64,000 bases of DNA, taken from assembly GCF_000955955.1 (NCBI RefSeq), contig NZ_JYJG01000004.1, positions 1 to 64,000 of the forward strand. Direction: 5' to 3'. The notes under the pieces were generated by a model, which was given only the letters and a program-made list of their open reading frames with translations, made no database searches and was not told the DNA's origin. The position numbers and the translations under genes are program-made. Numbering within the stretch: the stretch's first letter is position 1; each line of letters opens with the position of its first letter. The stretch comes from Lentzea aerocolonigenes (GTDB taxonomy: Bacteria > Actinomycetota > Actinomycetes > Mycobacteriales > Pseudonocardiaceae). Below are positions 1 through 8,969 of the stretch, piece by piece.

Positions 1-4
1 CCGT

Positions 5-439
5 CTAGACCTTGTGCCAGCGCAGGCGGTTGCCTCGGTTGCCGTCCTTGCGACACTCCAGCGGCTCGCCGAGCAGGCCGATCCCGCTCGCGCCTTCCGG
101 GCTGCACGACGCGCCCTCGGAGACGAACAGCCCTTGCTGCGGGGGCGTGCTCGGCGTCGTGGTCTGCGGGGGCGGTGGCGGTGCCTGCACGGGCGGCGGC
201 TTCGGCTGCGCGGTCGTCGTGGTGGTGGTGGTCGTCGTCGTGGTCGTGGTGCTGACCGTGATGTCGACGACATCCGGTGTCGGCACGATGCTGACCGACT
301 GGGTCGGAGTAGTTGGCTGCGTGCTCGAGGCCGGCGACGAGAGCGGGCTGGAGTCGATGCTCCACCCGGCCACGCCCAGCACGATGAGCAGTCCCAGGCT
401 CGCCAAAGCCGGGATCCACAGCGACTTGCGGGTGAGCAC
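5..439 (-). CDS. Membrane-anchored protein, Thr/Pro-rich linker and small C-terminal Cys domain
   Basis: 144 aa, GTG start. Residues 8-28 form one hydrophobic segment after a positively charged start (signal anchor or signal peptide). Then comes a Ser/Thr/Pro-rich linker with an unbroken run of about 14 Thr followed by Pro-rich stretches, and a short C-terminal domain with two cysteines (CSPEGASG... and ...LECRK) ending in RLRW. From memory this CSPEG-x-G...L-x-C pattern recurs at the C-terminus of actinobacterial secreted or membrane proteins; its function is not known to me. Likely role: small extracytoplasmic binding domain on a stalk. It is divergent from purC. A TAAGGT box ends 6 bases before the GTG, suggesting a leaderless transcript. 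Confidence 0.7.
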   Translation of the reverse strand: MLTRKSLWIPALASLGLLIVLGVAGWSIDSSPLSSPASSTQPTTPTQSVSIVPTPDVVDITVSTTTTTTTTTTTTTAQPKPPPVQAPPPPPQTTTPSTPPQQGLFVSEGASCSPEGASGIGLLGEPLECRKDGNRGNRLRWHKV

Positions 440-445
440 GGGTGC

Positions 446-451
446 ACCTTA
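446..451 (-). promoter_or_regulatory. -10 box (TAAGGT), probable leaderless start
   Basis: On the minus strand TAAGGT is followed by 6 bases and the GTG of the linker protein. TANNNT at this distance puts the +1 on or next to the start codon. No -35 was recognised. Confidence 0.4.
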
Positions 452-515
452 AGCGTCAGAGAGCTTGATCTGTAGGGGTGAAGGGGTGTACGTCGGTTTC
501 CGGAACACGGGCACG

Positions 516-521
516 TAGGCT
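516..521 (+). promoter_or_regulatory. -10 box (TAGGCT) of purC, probable leaderless start
   Basis: TAGGCT is followed by exactly 7 bases (GACCAGC) and the GTG at 529. No Shine-Dalgarno sequence fits this start, which agrees with leaderless translation. The same TAGGCT-N7-start layout recurs at pabC (61442). Confidence 0.5.
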
Positions 522-528
522 GACCAGC

Positions 529-1404
529 GTGCCTACGCTCGCTGACTACCAGCACGTCGCCCGCGGCAAGGTTCGCGAACTCTACGACGTCGACGACGAG
601 CTGCTGCTGTTCGTCGCGTCGGACCGGATCTCGGCCTACGACCACGTCCTGAGCACCGAGATCCCGGACAAGGGCCGGGTGCTGACCGCGATGAGCGTGT
701 TCTGGTTCGAGCGGCTCGCCCCCAACCACCTGGTCGCCTACGACGACCCGCGCATCCCGGCCGAGGTCCGCGGCCGCGCGCTGCTGGTGCGCAAGCTGCA
801 GATGGTCGACGTGGAGTGCGTGGCACGCGGCTACCTGACGGGTTCTGGCATGGCCGACTACACGGCAACGGGCGCGGTGTGCGGGATCGAGCTGCCGGCC
901 GGGCTGGTCGAGGCGTCCGAGCTGACGCCGCCGATCTTCACGCCCGCGTCGAAGGCCGAGATCGGGGCGCACGACGAGAACGTGTCGTTCGAGGTCATCG
1001 CGGAGAAGCACGGTGTCGAGCTGGCGTCGAAGCTGCGCGACCGGACGATCGAGCTGTACAGCGAGGCGCGCGCGTACGCGTTGACGCGCGGCCTGATCCT
1101 GGCGGACACGAAGTTCGAGTTCGGGCTGGACGCCTCGGGCGAGCTGATCCTTGCCGACGAGGTGTTCACGCCGGACTCGTCGCGGTACTGGCCGGCCGAG
1201 GGCTACGAGCCCGGTCGCGTGCAGCCGTCGTTCGACAAGCAGTACGTCCGCGACTGGCTGACGTCCGATGCGTCCGGCTGGGACCGCAAGAGCGATGTTC
1301 CGCCGCCTCCGCTGCCCGCGGACGTCGTCGAAGCCACCCGGAATCGGTACGTGGAGGCGTACGAGCGGCTCACTGGCCGGTCTTTCGCTGACTGGCTCGC
1401 CTGA
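529..1404 (+). CDS. purC: SAICAR synthase (phosphoribosylaminoimidazole-succinocarboxamide synthase)
   Basis: Joins aspartate to CAIR with ATP to give SAICAR in purine synthesis; cytoplasmic. 291 aa from GTG 529, close to the usual length of about 290-300 aa. The N-terminus ([19 protein letters not shown]) and the SDRISAYD and [10 protein letters not shown] motifs are typical. An in-frame GTG at 478 would add 17 residues that look non-coding, and a TAGGCT -10 box lies 7 bases upstream of 529, so 529 is preferred. It is separated from the other pur genes in the window, as in mycobacteria. The 50 bases after it hold only a weak 5-bp hairpin (1411-1426). Confidence 0.96.
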   Translation: MPTLADYQHVARGKVRELYDVDDELLLFVASDRISAYDHVLSTEIPDKGRVLTAMSVFWFERLAPNHLVAYDDPRIPAEVRGRALLVRKLQMVDVECVARGYLTGSGMADYTATGAVCGIELPAGLVEASELTPPIFTPASKAEIGAHDENVSFEVIAEKHGVELASKLRDRTIELYSEARAYALTRGLILADTKFEFGLDASGELILADEVFTPDSSRYWPAEGYEPGRVQPSFDKQYVRDWLTSDASGWDRKSDVPPPPLPADVVEATRNRYVEAYERLTGRSFADWLA

Positions 1405-1454
1405 GTTAGCTCCGCTTTCACGCGGATGTCACCACGGCATGGCGCACTCAGAAC

Positions 1455-2105
1455 GTGCATTCACAGCTCGTGGTCTCACTGTCCGGCATCGGTCCGCAGA
1501 CACTCGACCGATGCGCTGATCTCGCCGCGGCCCTCGACCCGCGGAAGGTGCCGTTGTCGCTGCTCGTGAAACCTCGCGAGCTCGGCAAGGCGCAGGAATG
1601 GGTGCGGCAGCGCGCCGCGCTCGGCGATGACGTCGTGCTGCACGGTCTCGGCCAGCGGCGGCTCCCTGCCTATGAGGCGGGGTTGTTGCTGACGGGTGCC
1701 CGCGTGCAGATGGAAGCCATCGGCCTGAACACCACCACGTTCGCCCCACGGCGGTGCGTCGCGTCGCCCGGCACGTTGATCGCGCTGGCCAAGCACAGGT
1801 TCAACCGCTGTGCCGACGCCCACGCCGTGCGCGACGTCGGCACCGGGCTCGCGACGCTCGGCCGGCTGCACGCGCTGACCGAGCGCAGCAGCTTCGGTGA
1901 GCTGCGCTCGCTCGCGCTCGTCTACGCGACGGCACGGTCCGCGCGCCGCGGAGGTCTGACCCGGATCACCGTCGACGCCCGCGACCTGGACCGGCCGGGT
2001 GCGCGGCAGGCCGTGCTCGACGCCGTGGACATCGCGCTCGCGCACGACGCCGAGCCGACGACCTACGTCAAACTGCCGTCTCCTCGCTTGGCGTCAGCGG
2101 CCTGA
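1455..2105 (+). CDS. DUF2334-family polysaccharide-deacetylase-like protein
   Basis: 216 aa, GTG start. The opening (LVVSLSGIGPQTLDRCADL) followed by VPLSLLVKPR and DDVVLHG matches the DUF2334 branch of the NodB/polysaccharide deacetylase superfamily, a metal-dependent TIM-like barrel. The His of the LHG motif is present. The Asp usually found near the N-terminus of true deacetylases is replaced by the SLSGI sequence, as in mycobacterial relatives, so the reaction is uncertain. No signal peptide, so cytoplasmic. It follows purC on the same strand after 50 bases and overlaps the convergent metallo-hydrolase gene by 38 bases. Substrate unknown. Confidence 0.7.
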   Translation: MHSQLVVSLSGIGPQTLDRCADLAAALDPRKVPLSLLVKPRELGKAQEWVRQRAALGDDVVLHGLGQRRLPAYEAGLLLTGARVQMEAIGLNTTTFAPRRCVASPGTLIALAKHRFNRCADAHAVRDVGTGLATLGRLHALTERSSFGELRSLALVYATARSARRGGLTRITVDARDLDRPGARQAVLDAVDIALAHDAEPTTYVKLPSPRLASAA

Positions 2106-2691
2106 CCTCGGTGCCCTCCGGCTTCAACATGTCGAACAGCGCGTAGGCGTTCTGCGGCATCGACAGCAGCTTCTCGTGGATGGGCACGGCGACGCGCGGC
2201 TTGATCGCGCGCATGAAGTCGACGGCCTCGCCCAGCCTGAGCCACGGAGCGCCGGAGGGCAGGCCGAGCACGTCGACGTCCTCGTCCGGCACGAACAGCG
2301 AGTCGCCGGGGTGGTAGAACGCGCCGTCGCCGACCACGTACGCGGTGTTCGGCACGATGGGGATGTCCTGGTGGATCATCGCGTGCTTGCCGCCGACGAC
2401 CTTCACCGTGGTGTCGCCGACCTTGATGACGTCGCCCGGCTGGGCGACCGTCGGATTCTCGACGCTGGGCGCCGATCCCTCGTCCACGATGAGCTGAGCT
2501 TGCGGGTTCCGCGCGAGCAGTGCGGGCAGCCTCTCGGTGTCCAGGTGGTCGTAGTGCTGGTGCGTGATGAGCACTGCGTCCAGGTCTTGCACGTCCTCGA
2601 ACCCCGCGGAGAACGTGCCGGGGTCGATCAGGATGCGCGTCGACCCGGTGTCCAGAAGCACGCAGGCGTGGCCGAAATGGACAACTCGCAT
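2068..2691 (-). CDS. MBL-fold metal-dependent hydrolase (UlaG/UPF0173-like)
   Basis: 207 aa metallo-beta-lactamase-fold hydrolase. The fold is shown by MRVVHFGHACVLL at the start, the zinc motif THQHYDHLD, and the later GDGAFYHPGDSLF (metal-binding His/Asp) and VPIHEK motifs. This is the short single-domain UlaG/UPF0173-type group, usually cytoplasmic phosphodiesterases or lactonases; the substrate is not predictable. The ATG at 2691 is chosen over one 12 codons upstream because GGAGGA lies 4 bases before it. It is divergent from the serine protease gene and overlaps the 3' end of the DUF2334 gene. Confidence 0.85.
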   Translation of the reverse strand: MRVVHFGHACVLLDTGSTRILIDPGTFSAGFEDVQDLDAVLITHQHYDHLDTERLPALLARNPQAQLIVDEGSAPSVENPTVAQPGDVIKVGDTTVKVVGGKHAMIHQDIPIVPNTAYVVGDGAFYHPGDSLFVPDEDVDVLGLPSGAPWLRLGEAVDFMRAIKPRVAVPIHEKLLSMPQNAYALFDMLKPEGTEVRPLTPSEETAV

Positions 2692-2757
2692 GGATTCCTC
2701 CATTACCGACTTTTGGCGGGCTGACACGGTCAGGTGACGTCGGAAGTATCAAAAGGC

Positions 2758-3882
2758 ATGAGGAAAACCCTGCAACTCCTCACGGCACTGGCACTCGCCC
2801 TGCCGATGACGTCCTTCGTCCCTGCTACCACCACCTCTACTCCTGCTCAGGCGGCCTCGCCGCAATCCCAGGAGATCGGAACTGAGGAATCGATCTCAGT
2901 CCGCGTGGGTGGTGCAAACCGTTCTGCTGTGATCGACAGGCCGGGTTCCGGTTACGTGAAGATCCATTTCACCGACCTCCGGATCCTGCCCGGCGACGTG
3001 CTCACGGTGTCGAACCCTGACGGCACCGAGAAGTACACCTACAACCGGGATCTTCGATCTTCGTTGACGGCGACTCCTGACGCGACCGGTTTCTGGGCCA
3101 TGTCGGTCACGGGCTCATCAGCCGTGGTGTCGTTGAAGAACCCGCTGTCGCGCGTGCGGATCGACAAGATCACGCGCGGCTACACCGAGGCCGAGATGTC
3201 CTCGCAGCCGTCCGTGCAGAGCATCTGCGGCACGAACGACTACAAGGACGCGGTCTGCTACCAGTCGAGCAACCCGACCGAGTGGGGCAAGACCGCGTCC
3301 GTCGCGAAGTTGCTGAAGAACGGCAGCTCGTTGTGCACGGCGTGGCGGGTCGGCCCGAAGAACAACATGCTCACCAACAACCACTGCTTCACCAGCACCA
3401 ACGGCATCGAGGTCTGGTTCAACTACCAGTGCCCGACCTGCGGCGGCACCACGTCCGCCACGGTCACCAAGGTTCTGGCGGACAGGGTGATCAAGACCGA
3501 CTCCGGTCTCGACTACACCCTCTTCTCCGTGAACAACTTCACGGCCATCAGCTCGTTCGGCTACCTCGAACTGGACGCGCGCGTTCCGGCCGTGGGTGAG
3601 GAGATGTACATCGTCGGCCACCCGGCCGGGAAGCTGAAGAAGTTGTCATTGCGCGACAACAACAACGGCGGCGGCTACTGCGTCGTGCGCGCGGTGCGGG
3701 TCAACGGCAACGTGTCGCAGTCCGACATCAGCTACATGTGCGACACCGAAGGCGGCTCGTCCGGTTCGCCGGTGCTGTCGAGGCGCACGCACAAGGTGAT
3801 CGGGCTCCACCACTTCGGCGGCTGCCCGAACCAGGGCGTGCGCATCGACCTCGTCGCCGCGCAGATCAACCCACTGCTGTAA
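2758..3882 (+). CDS. Secreted trypsin-like serine endopeptidase
   Basis: 374 aa from ATG 2758, with a signal peptide (MRKTLQLLTALALALPMTSF, then Ala-rich up to AQAA). The N-terminal 130 residues look like a beta-rich prodomain. The C-terminal domain has the chymotrypsin-fold triad: His in MLTNNHC, Asp in GLDYTLF, Ser in GGSSGSPV. The many cysteines (SICGTNDYKDAVCY, CPTCGG, SYMCDTEGG, GGCPNQG) suggest disulfides and an extracellular enzyme, like actinobacterial lysyl-endopeptidase or glutamyl-endopeptidase relatives. Specificity cannot be read off. It overlaps the convergent epimerase gene by 17 bases with no terminator. An alternative upstream start at 2734 would precede the signal peptide. 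Confidence 0.88.
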   Translation: MRKTLQLLTALALALPMTSFVPATTTSTPAQAASPQSQEIGTEESISVRVGGANRSAVIDRPGSGYVKIHFTDLRILPGDVLTVSNPDGTEKYTYNRDLRSSLTATPDATGFWAMSVTGSSAVVSLKNPLSRVRIDKITRGYTEAEMSSQPSVQSICGTNDYKDAVCYQSSNPTEWGKTASVAKLLKNGSSLCTAWRVGPKNNMLTNNHCFTSTNGIEVWFNYQCPTCGGTTSATVTKVLADRVIKTDSGLDYTLFSVNNFTAISSFGYLELDARVPAVGEEMYIVGHPAGKLKKLSLRDNNNGGGYCVVRAVRVNGNVSQSDISYMCDTEGGSSGSPVLSRRTHKVIGLHHFGGCPNQGVRIDLVAAQINPLL

Positions 3883-4846
3883 GGATTTCCTGCTCTTCCT
3901 CCGCGGTGAGCCCAGCCTTGCGAGGCCGGTCCAGCCCGAGGCCGCGCTCGTACTCCAGCGAGTCGAGCGCGGTCTCGGCGAGCGGCCTCGTTTTGAGCCC
4001 GTTGGCGAACGCGTTGCTGACATCGCGACCGACCATCTTGGCCCACTCCTGCGGCAGCCACAGCGGCAACGACCGCGGCCCGGCCCACGGGTTGATCTCC
4101 AGCTGCTGCAGGACGTTCTCCGGCACGCTGACGATCTGCGTCCCCGGCGCCGCCGTCGCGCCCGCGATCTCCCCGATCGCCATCTGGAACGGCATGACCG
4201 GCCCGGTCGAGTCGTACGTGCCGGTGACTCCCTCCTCGGCAGCGAACACGATCCACTGCGCCAAATCCCGCACGTCGATGTGCTGGAACCCCAGGTCGGG
4301 GCTGTCCGGCACCACGACCTTCCCGCCCTGGCTGAAGCGCGCGGGCCAGTACCCGAACCTGTCACTCGGGTCGTCCGGCCCGGTGATCAGCCCGGCCCTG
4401 ACGATGAACTCGCGCCCTGCCACCGCTTCCCTGACGGCGTTCTCGCTGGCCACCTTCACGCTGCCGTACCGCTCAGCCGTGAACTCCTGCGTCGGGTCGT
4501 CCTCCAGCGGCGGCAGGAGTTCGTCGCTGCCACTGCTGTGGTCCGCGTAGACCGAGATGCTGGACACGAACGTCCAGTGCGGCGTCGTTGCGCCGAACGC
4601 CTCCAGCGCGTCCCGCACCCAGTTCACCGAGTACTTGGACACGTCGATGACCGAGTCGAACTGCTCGCCCGCCAGCTGGCCGAACGCGCCGGGCCGGTTT
4701 CTGTCGATCGAGACGAGGCGTGCGCCATCGGGGACCTCACCCGAGGCACCGCGGGCGCCGCACAGCACCTCGTGGCCCCGGCGCACCGCCTCCGCCACGA
4801 TGGCCTTGCTGAGGAACACGGTTCCGCCGAGCACCAGGATCTTCAT
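3866..4846 (-). CDS. NAD-dependent epimerase/dehydratase-like (extended SDR) protein
   Basis: 326 aa. The N-terminal Rossmann motif is MKILVLGGTVFLSKAIV (GGTxFxxxxI, an atypical SDR glycine motif); the middle carries the serine region FVSSISVYAD and YGSVKVASE (the active-site YxxxK is read here as YGSVK). Known relatives act on nucleotide sugars or are reductases of unknown substrate. The open frame extends almost 800 bases further upstream, but that part runs antisense through the DUF3800-like gene and is not credible. The ATG at 4846 has GGAG just before it; ATG 4858 is an alternative. An inverted repeat lies in the divergent gap upstream. Confidence 0.82.
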   Translation of the reverse strand: MKILVLGGTVFLSKAIVAEAVRRGHEVLCGARGASGEVPDGARLVSIDRNRPGAFGQLAGEQFDSVIDVSKYSVNWVRDALEAFGATTPHWTFVSSISVYADHSSGSDELLPPLEDDPTQEFTAERYGSVKVASENAVREAVAGREFIVRAGLITGPDDPSDRFGYWPARFSQGGKVVVPDSPDLGFQHIDVRDLAQWIVFAAEEGVTGTYDSTGPVMPFQMAIGEIAGATAAPGTQIVSVPENVLQQLEINPWAGPRSLPLWLPQEWAKMVGRDVSNAFANGLKTRPLAETALDSLEYERGLGLDRPRKAGLTAEEEQEILTAVG

Positions 4847-4908
4847 GATCTCCAGCATCCGTCGGATCCGGCTCGGGTGCCACCGGTCTCGCTTTCGGCG
4901 AAATAGCT

Positions 4909-4927
4909 TGTTGGAATGGGTCCAACA
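4909..4927. promoter_or_regulatory. Operator-like inverted repeat TGTTGGA-N5-TCCAACA
   Basis: A perfect 7-bp inverted repeat with a 5-base spacer lies in the gap between the divergent epimerase and DUF3800-like genes. A second element follows: the 11-mer GTTCGGACCCG occurs at 4935-4945 and again at 4970-4980. Size and position suit a dimeric regulator controlling one or both genes; no regulator gene is adjacent. Confidence 0.45.
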
Positions 4928-4995
4928 CCCGGTCGTTCGGACCCGATCGGCTGGACGTGGTGAACTGTTGTTCGGACCCGGCCGATGGACGTTTC

Positions 4996-5529
4996 GTGAG
5001 TCTGCACGCCTTCGTCGACGAGTCGCGGCGAAACGACACGTACCTGCTGGCGGTGGCCTTGGTGCCGCCCGGCCAGTTGCACAAGTTCCGCAAGGCCTTG
5101 CGCTGTCTGCTGATGCCTGGGCAGCGGGAACTGCATTGCAAGAAGGAGACCCCCAGTCGCCGCAAAGCGATCGCGTCCCGGATGGTGGAGGAGAAGGTCT
5201 CCGTGCGGCTGTACAGGAGCAGCTGTGACCAGGGTGACGAACAGGCGCGTCAAGCGTGCGTCCGGCGGCTCGTCGAGGATTTGCTGCAAGCCGGTGCTCA
5301 TCGACTCGTCCTTGATTCGCGTGCCCAGCGAGACCAGCACGACCTCCTGACCATCCGCACATCACTTGGCCACGTCGCGTTGTCCACGAACCTCGTCTAC
5401 GAGCACTGCCGCAGCAGCAACGAGGAGCTGCTGTGGATCGCGGATTTCGCGGCCTGGTGCTACGGCTCCGGCGGTGAGTGGCGGGAGCGGGTGATGCCGA
5501 TCGTCGAGTCGGTCGTCGACCTGAACTAG
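4996..5529 (+). CDS. DUF3800-like protein (RNase H-like fold)
   Basis: 177 aa from GTG 4996; a GTG at 4957 would add 13 residues and cannot be excluded. The start SLHAFVDES, the later LHCKKE, the LVLDSRAQRD segment and the C-terminal EELLWIADFAAW give the spaced acidic residues seen in DUF3800 proteins, which are predicted RNase H-like metal-dependent nucleases and often occur in mobile or defence contexts. Nothing else here looks mobile, so this may be a chromosomal orphan. It is read away from the epimerase and followed by a hairpin at 5545. Confidence 0.65.
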   Translation: MSLHAFVDESRRNDTYLLAVALVPPGQLHKFRKALRCLLMPGQRELHCKKETPSRRKAIASRMVEEKVSVRLYRSSCDQGDEQARQACVRRLVEDLLQAGAHRLVLDSRAQRDQHDLLTIRTSLGHVALSTNLVYEHCRSSNEELLWIADFAAWCYGSGGEWRERVMPIVESVVDLN

Positions 5530-5544
5530 CCCCAAAAAGCGCGA

Positions 5545-5580
5545 TACCCAGCCGTCGACCGTCCGGACGTGGGCTGGGTA
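5545..5580. terminator. Hairpin terminator after the DUF3800-like gene
   Basis: TACCCAGCC (5545-5553) pairs with GGCTGGGTA (5572-5580), with a further palindrome (CGTCCGGACG) in the loop. A run of five A on the left gives a T-tract in the reverse direction, so it may work better against minus-strand transcripts. The next 180 bases up to purS hold no other gene. Confidence 0.55.
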
Positions 5581-5716
5581 CACTTCCTCGGCTTACGGGC
5601 CTCGGCACGTCCAACTCTACCAAACAGCGCCGCCGAGGCAAGCTCGTTCACCCGGTGGTGAGCCGGTGAAGATGTGCCGCCCACCACGTGTCGTCTGGAT
5701 GAACCCCCAGGTCAGG

Positions 5717-5722
5717 TAGGGT
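5717..5722 (+). promoter_or_regulatory. Possible -10 box (TAGGGT) of the purSQL operon
   Basis: TAGGGT stands 42 bases before the purS GTG and agrees with the TANNNT consensus. It leaves room for a leader carrying the GGGAG ribosome binding site at 5751. No clear -35. Confidence 0.35.
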
Positions 5723-5764
5723 CTCGGAGTACCGCCAGCCCCTCAAACCCGGGAGCAGTCTGTC

Positions 5765-6004
5765 GTGGCCCGAGTCGTCGTCGACGTCATGCCGAAGCCC
5801 GAAATTCTCGACCCGCAAGGCCAGGCGGTGGCGAACGCGCTGCCGCGTCTTGGCTTCGACGGCATCACCGCCGTCCGCCAGGGCAAGCACTTCGAGCTGG
5901 AGGTCGCCGACGACGTCGACGACGCCACGCTCGCCAAGATCGCTGAGACCTTCCTCGCCAACCCCGTGATCGAGGACTGGACCGTGCGCAGGGTCGAGGC
6001 ATGA
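5765..6004 (+). CDS. purS: FGAM synthase subunit PurS
   Basis: 79 aa, GTG start with GGGAG 9 bases upstream. Small subunit of the three-part formylglycinamidine ribonucleotide synthase (PurS-PurQ-PurL) that converts FGAR to FGAM; PurS bridges the glutaminase and synthase so ammonia can be channelled. The sequence begins [20 protein letters not shown], the family signature, and ends [12 protein letters not shown]. Its stop overlaps the purQ start (ATGA), indicating translational coupling. First gene of the purSQL operon. Confidence 0.96.
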   Translation: MARVVVDVMPKPEILDPQGQAVANALPRLGFDGITAVRQGKHFELEVADDVDDATLAKIAETFLANPVIEDWTVRRVEA

Positions 6005-6675
6005 GGGTCGGTGTCATCACCTTCCCCGGCACGCTCGACGACGTCGACGCCCAGCGCGCCGTCAGGTACGCCGATGGGGAGGCTGTGCCGCTCTGGCACG
6101 GCGACCACGACCTCAAGGGTGTCGACGCCGTCATCGTCCCCGGCGGGTTCTCGTACGGCGACTACCTGCGCTGCGGTGCCATCGCCCGGTTCGCGCCGGT
6201 CATGCAGGAAGTGATCGAGGCCGCGCACAAGGGGATGCCGGTTCTGGGCATCTGCAACGGCTTCCAGATCCTCGCCGAGGCCCACCTGCTGCCGGGCGCG
6301 TTGGTGCGCAACCACAAGCTGCACTTCGTGTGCCGCGACCAGTGGCTCGCCGTCGAGAACAACACCACGCCGTGGACCACCAGGTACGACAAAGGTGCCG
6401 AGATCCTCGTGCCGCTGAAGTCCGGCGAGGGCGGCTACCAAGCCGACCAGAAGACACTCGACGAACTCGAAGGTGAGAACCGAGTCGTCTTCCGGTACGT
6501 CGGCGAGAACCCGAACGGCAGCCGCAACAACATCGCGGGCATCACCAACGCCAGGGGCAACGTCGTCGGCCTCATGCCGCACCCCGAGCACGCCATCGAC
6601 GCGCTCACCGGCCCGACCGACGACGGTCTGGGGATGTTCCTGTCGCTTCTCGACGCAGTGCAGGTGAAGGCATGA
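6001..6675 (+). CDS. purQ: FGAM synthase glutaminase subunit PurQ
   Basis: 224 aa class I glutamine amidotransferase that releases ammonia from glutamine for PurL. The nucleophile Cys is in GICNGFQIL, the catalytic His/Glu in LMPHPEHA, and the oxyanion region is [17 protein letters not shown]. Full length. ATGA overlaps couple it to purS upstream and purL downstream, so the three subunits are probably made in fixed ratio. Confidence 0.97.
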   Translation: MRVGVITFPGTLDDVDAQRAVRYADGEAVPLWHGDHDLKGVDAVIVPGGFSYGDYLRCGAIARFAPVMQEVIEAAHKGMPVLGICNGFQILAEAHLLPGALVRNHKLHFVCRDQWLAVENNTTPWTTRYDKGAEILVPLKSGEGGYQADQKTLDELEGENRVVFRYVGENPNGSRNNIAGITNARGNVVGLMPHPEHAIDALTGPTDDGLGMFLSLLDAVQVKA

Positions 6676-8927
6676 GCATCGACACCGTCAAGAACGCCGA
6701 AGCCACGCCCGACCAGGAGCAGCCCTACAAGGAGCTGGGCCTGAAGGACGACGAGTACGCGCGCATCAAGGAAATCCTGCAAAGGCGCCCAACGGACGCC
6801 GAGCTCGCCATGTACTCGGTCATGTGGAGCGAGCACTGCTCCTACAAGTCGTCCAAGGTGCACCTCAAGTACTTCGGCGACACCACGACCGACGAGATGC
6901 GCGCCAAGATGCTCGCGGGCATCGGCGAGAACGCCGGCGTCGTCGACATCGGTGACGGCTGGGCGGTTACGTTCAAGGCCGAGAGCCACAACCACCCGTC
7001 GTACGTCGAGCCCTACCAGGGCGCGGCCACGGGGGTCGGCGGCATCGTGCGCGACATCCTCGCCATGGGCGCCCGGCCGCTCGCGGTCATGGACCCGCTG
7101 CGGTTCGGCAAGCCCGACGCCGAAGACACCAAACGCGTCCTGCCCGGCATCGTCGCGGGCGTCGGCGGCTACGGGAACTGCCTCGGCCTGCCGAACATCG
7201 GCGGCGAGGTCGTGTTCGACGAGTCCTACCAGGGCAACCCGCTGGTCAACGCCCTGTGCGTGGGTGCGATGCGGGTCGAGGACCTGCACCTCGCGCACGC
7301 GTCCGGCACCGGCAACAAGGTCATCTTGTACGGCGCGCGCACGGGCCTCGACGGCATCGGCGGGGTCAGTGTCCTGGCCAGCGAGACGTTCGACGACAGC
7401 GCCGGCAAGCGCAAGAAGCTGCCGAGCGTGCAGGTCGGCGACCCGTTCACGGAGAAGGTCCTGATCGAGTGCTCGCTGGAGCTCTTCGAGAAGGGCATCG
7501 TCGTCGGCATCCAGGACCTCGGCGGCGCCGGGCTGTCCTGCGCCACGAGCGAGCTGGCGTCCGCTGGTGACGGCGGCATGCACGTCTGGCTCGACCGGGT
7601 CCCGCTCAGGGCGAAGAACATGACTCCGGCCGAGATCCTCTCCAGCGAGTCCCAGGAACGCATGTGCGCGGTCGTCGAGCCCGCGAACGTCGAGGCGTTC
7701 ATGGAGGTCTGCCGCAAGTGGGACGTCATCGCCACCGAGATCGGTGAGGTGACCGACGGCGACCGCCTGGTGATCACCTACCACGACGAGGTCGTCGTGG
7801 ACGTGCCGCCGCGCACCGTCGCGCACGAGGGCCCGGTCTACCACCGGCCCATCCAGCGACCGGCGGACCAGGATGAGCTGCAGGCGAACACGCCGGACAG
7901 CCTCGAAAGGCCCGAGAACGTCCTCGAACTCATCAAGATCATGGCGGCCAGCCCGAACCTGGCTTCCAAGAAGTGGGTCACGCAGCAGTACGACCGGTAC
8001 GTCCGCGGCGGCACGGTCCTCGCGCAGCCGAGCGACGGCGGCATGATCCGGATCGACGAGGAGACCGGCCGCGGGGTCGCTCTCTCGACGGACTGCAACG
8101 GCCGCTACACCAAGCTCGACCCGTACGAGGGCGCGAAGCTGGCGCTCGCCGAGGCCTACCGCAACGTCGCGGCCACCGGTGCCACGCCGGTCGCCGTCAC
8201 GAACTGCCTCAACTTCGGCTCGCCGGAGGACCCCGGCGTGATGTGGCAGTTCGAGCAGGCCGTGAAGGGCCTCGCGGACGGCTGTGCCGAGCTCGGCATC
8301 CCGGTGACCGGCGGCAACGTCAGCTTCTACAACCAGACCGGCACCACGGCGATCCTGCCGACGCCGGTCGTGGGTGTGCTGGGCGTGATCGACGACGTGC
8401 GACGCCGCATCCCCACCGGGATCGGCGCGGAGGCCGGCGAGACGCTGCTGCTGCTCGGCGAGACGCGCGACGAGTTCGGTGGCTCCGAGTGGGCCCACCA
8501 CGTGCACGGCCACCTCGGCGGGCTGCCGCCGAAGGTCGACCTGCAGCGCGAGAAGCTGCTCGGCCAGGTCCTCGTCGCGGGTTCCCGGGACGGCATGGTC
8601 TCGGCCGCGCACGATCTCTCCGAGGGCGGCCTGGCCCAGACGCTGGTCGAGACGTGCCTGATCGGCGAGGTGGGCGCGCGCGTGTTCCTGCAGGGCGACC
8701 TGTTCACCGAGCTGTTCAGCGAGTCCGCCGGCCGCGTGCTGGTCGCGGTTCCCCGCACGGAGGAGCAGCGCTTCACCGACATGTGCACCGCGCGGCGCCT
8801 GCCGTGGCGCAAGGTCGGTGTCGTCGACCCGGGGTCGAAGGCGCTGGAGATCCAGGGGCTCGGTGAGCTGCCGCTCGACGAGCTGCGCGAAGCCTGGGAG
8901 GGCACCCTCCCGGCTCTGTTCGACTAG
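6672..8927 (+). CDS. purL: FGAM synthase large subunit PurL
   Basis: 751 aa, the usual length for small-type PurL. ATP-dependent synthase of the AIR-synthase superfamily with two related halves. Visible motifs: [12 protein letters not shown] near the N-terminus, [21 protein letters not shown] (substrate/ATP site), [13 protein letters not shown], and [10 protein letters not shown] in the second half. Starts ATG overlapping the purQ stop. Followed 4 bases after the stop by a strong bidirectional hairpin (8932-8969). Confidence 0.97.
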   Translation: MSIDTVKNAEATPDQEQPYKELGLKDDEYARIKEILQRRPTDAELAMYSVMWSEHCSYKSSKVHLKYFGDTTTDEMRAKMLAGIGENAGVVDIGDGWAVTFKAESHNHPSYVEPYQGAATGVGGIVRDILAMGARPLAVMDPLRFGKPDAEDTKRVLPGIVAGVGGYGNCLGLPNIGGEVVFDESYQGNPLVNALCVGAMRVEDLHLAHASGTGNKVILYGARTGLDGIGGVSVLASETFDDSAGKRKKLPSVQVGDPFTEKVLIECSLELFEKGIVVGIQDLGGAGLSCATSELASAGDGGMHVWLDRVPLRAKNMTPAEILSSESQERMCAVVEPANVEAFMEVCRKWDVIATEIGEVTDGDRLVITYHDEVVVDVPPRTVAHEGPVYHRPIQRPADQDELQANTPDSLERPENVLELIKIMAASPNLASKKWVTQQYDRYVRGGTVLAQPSDGGMIRIDEETGRGVALSTDCNGRYTKLDPYEGAKLALAEAYRNVAATGATPVAVTNCLNFGSPEDPGVMWQFEQAVKGLADGCAELGIPVTGGNVSFYNQTGTTAILPTPVVGVLGVIDDVRRRIPTGIGAEAGETLLLLGETRDEFGGSEWAHHVHGHLGGLPPKVDLQREKLLGQVLVAGSRDGMVSAAHDLSEGGLAQTLVETCLIGEVGARVFLQGDLFTELFSESAGRVLVAVPRTEEQRFTDMCTARRLPWRKVGVVDPGSKALEIQGLGELPLDELREAWEGTLPALFD

Positions 8928-8931
8928 AACC

Positions 8932-8969
8932 TGCAGCGCATCGCCGTCAGCTGGCGGCGATGCGCTGCA
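8932..8969. terminator. Bidirectional terminator between purL and the lysozyme gene
   Basis: A 15-bp perfect stem (8932-8946 with 8955-8969) and an 8-base loop. The left arm begins 4 bases after the purL stop. The right arm lies inside the last codons of the convergent GH25 gene, so its C-terminal sequence (QRIAAS) is partly shaped by the terminator. Confidence 0.85.

Noticed and set aside
12..475. Two plus-strand frames across the Thr-rich gene, one coding a poly-Val run
   Set aside because: They are the complement of the Thr codons; the minus-strand product has a signal anchor and a credible domain layout.
4847..5641. N-terminal extension of the epimerase frame
   Set aside because: It covers the divergent DUF3800-like gene and lacks similarity or a plausible start; the Rossmann motif starts at 4846.
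5581..5716. Possible RNA gene or riboswitch before purS
   Set aside because: No tRNA-like cloverleaf and no purine-riboswitch core; only scattered short pairings.
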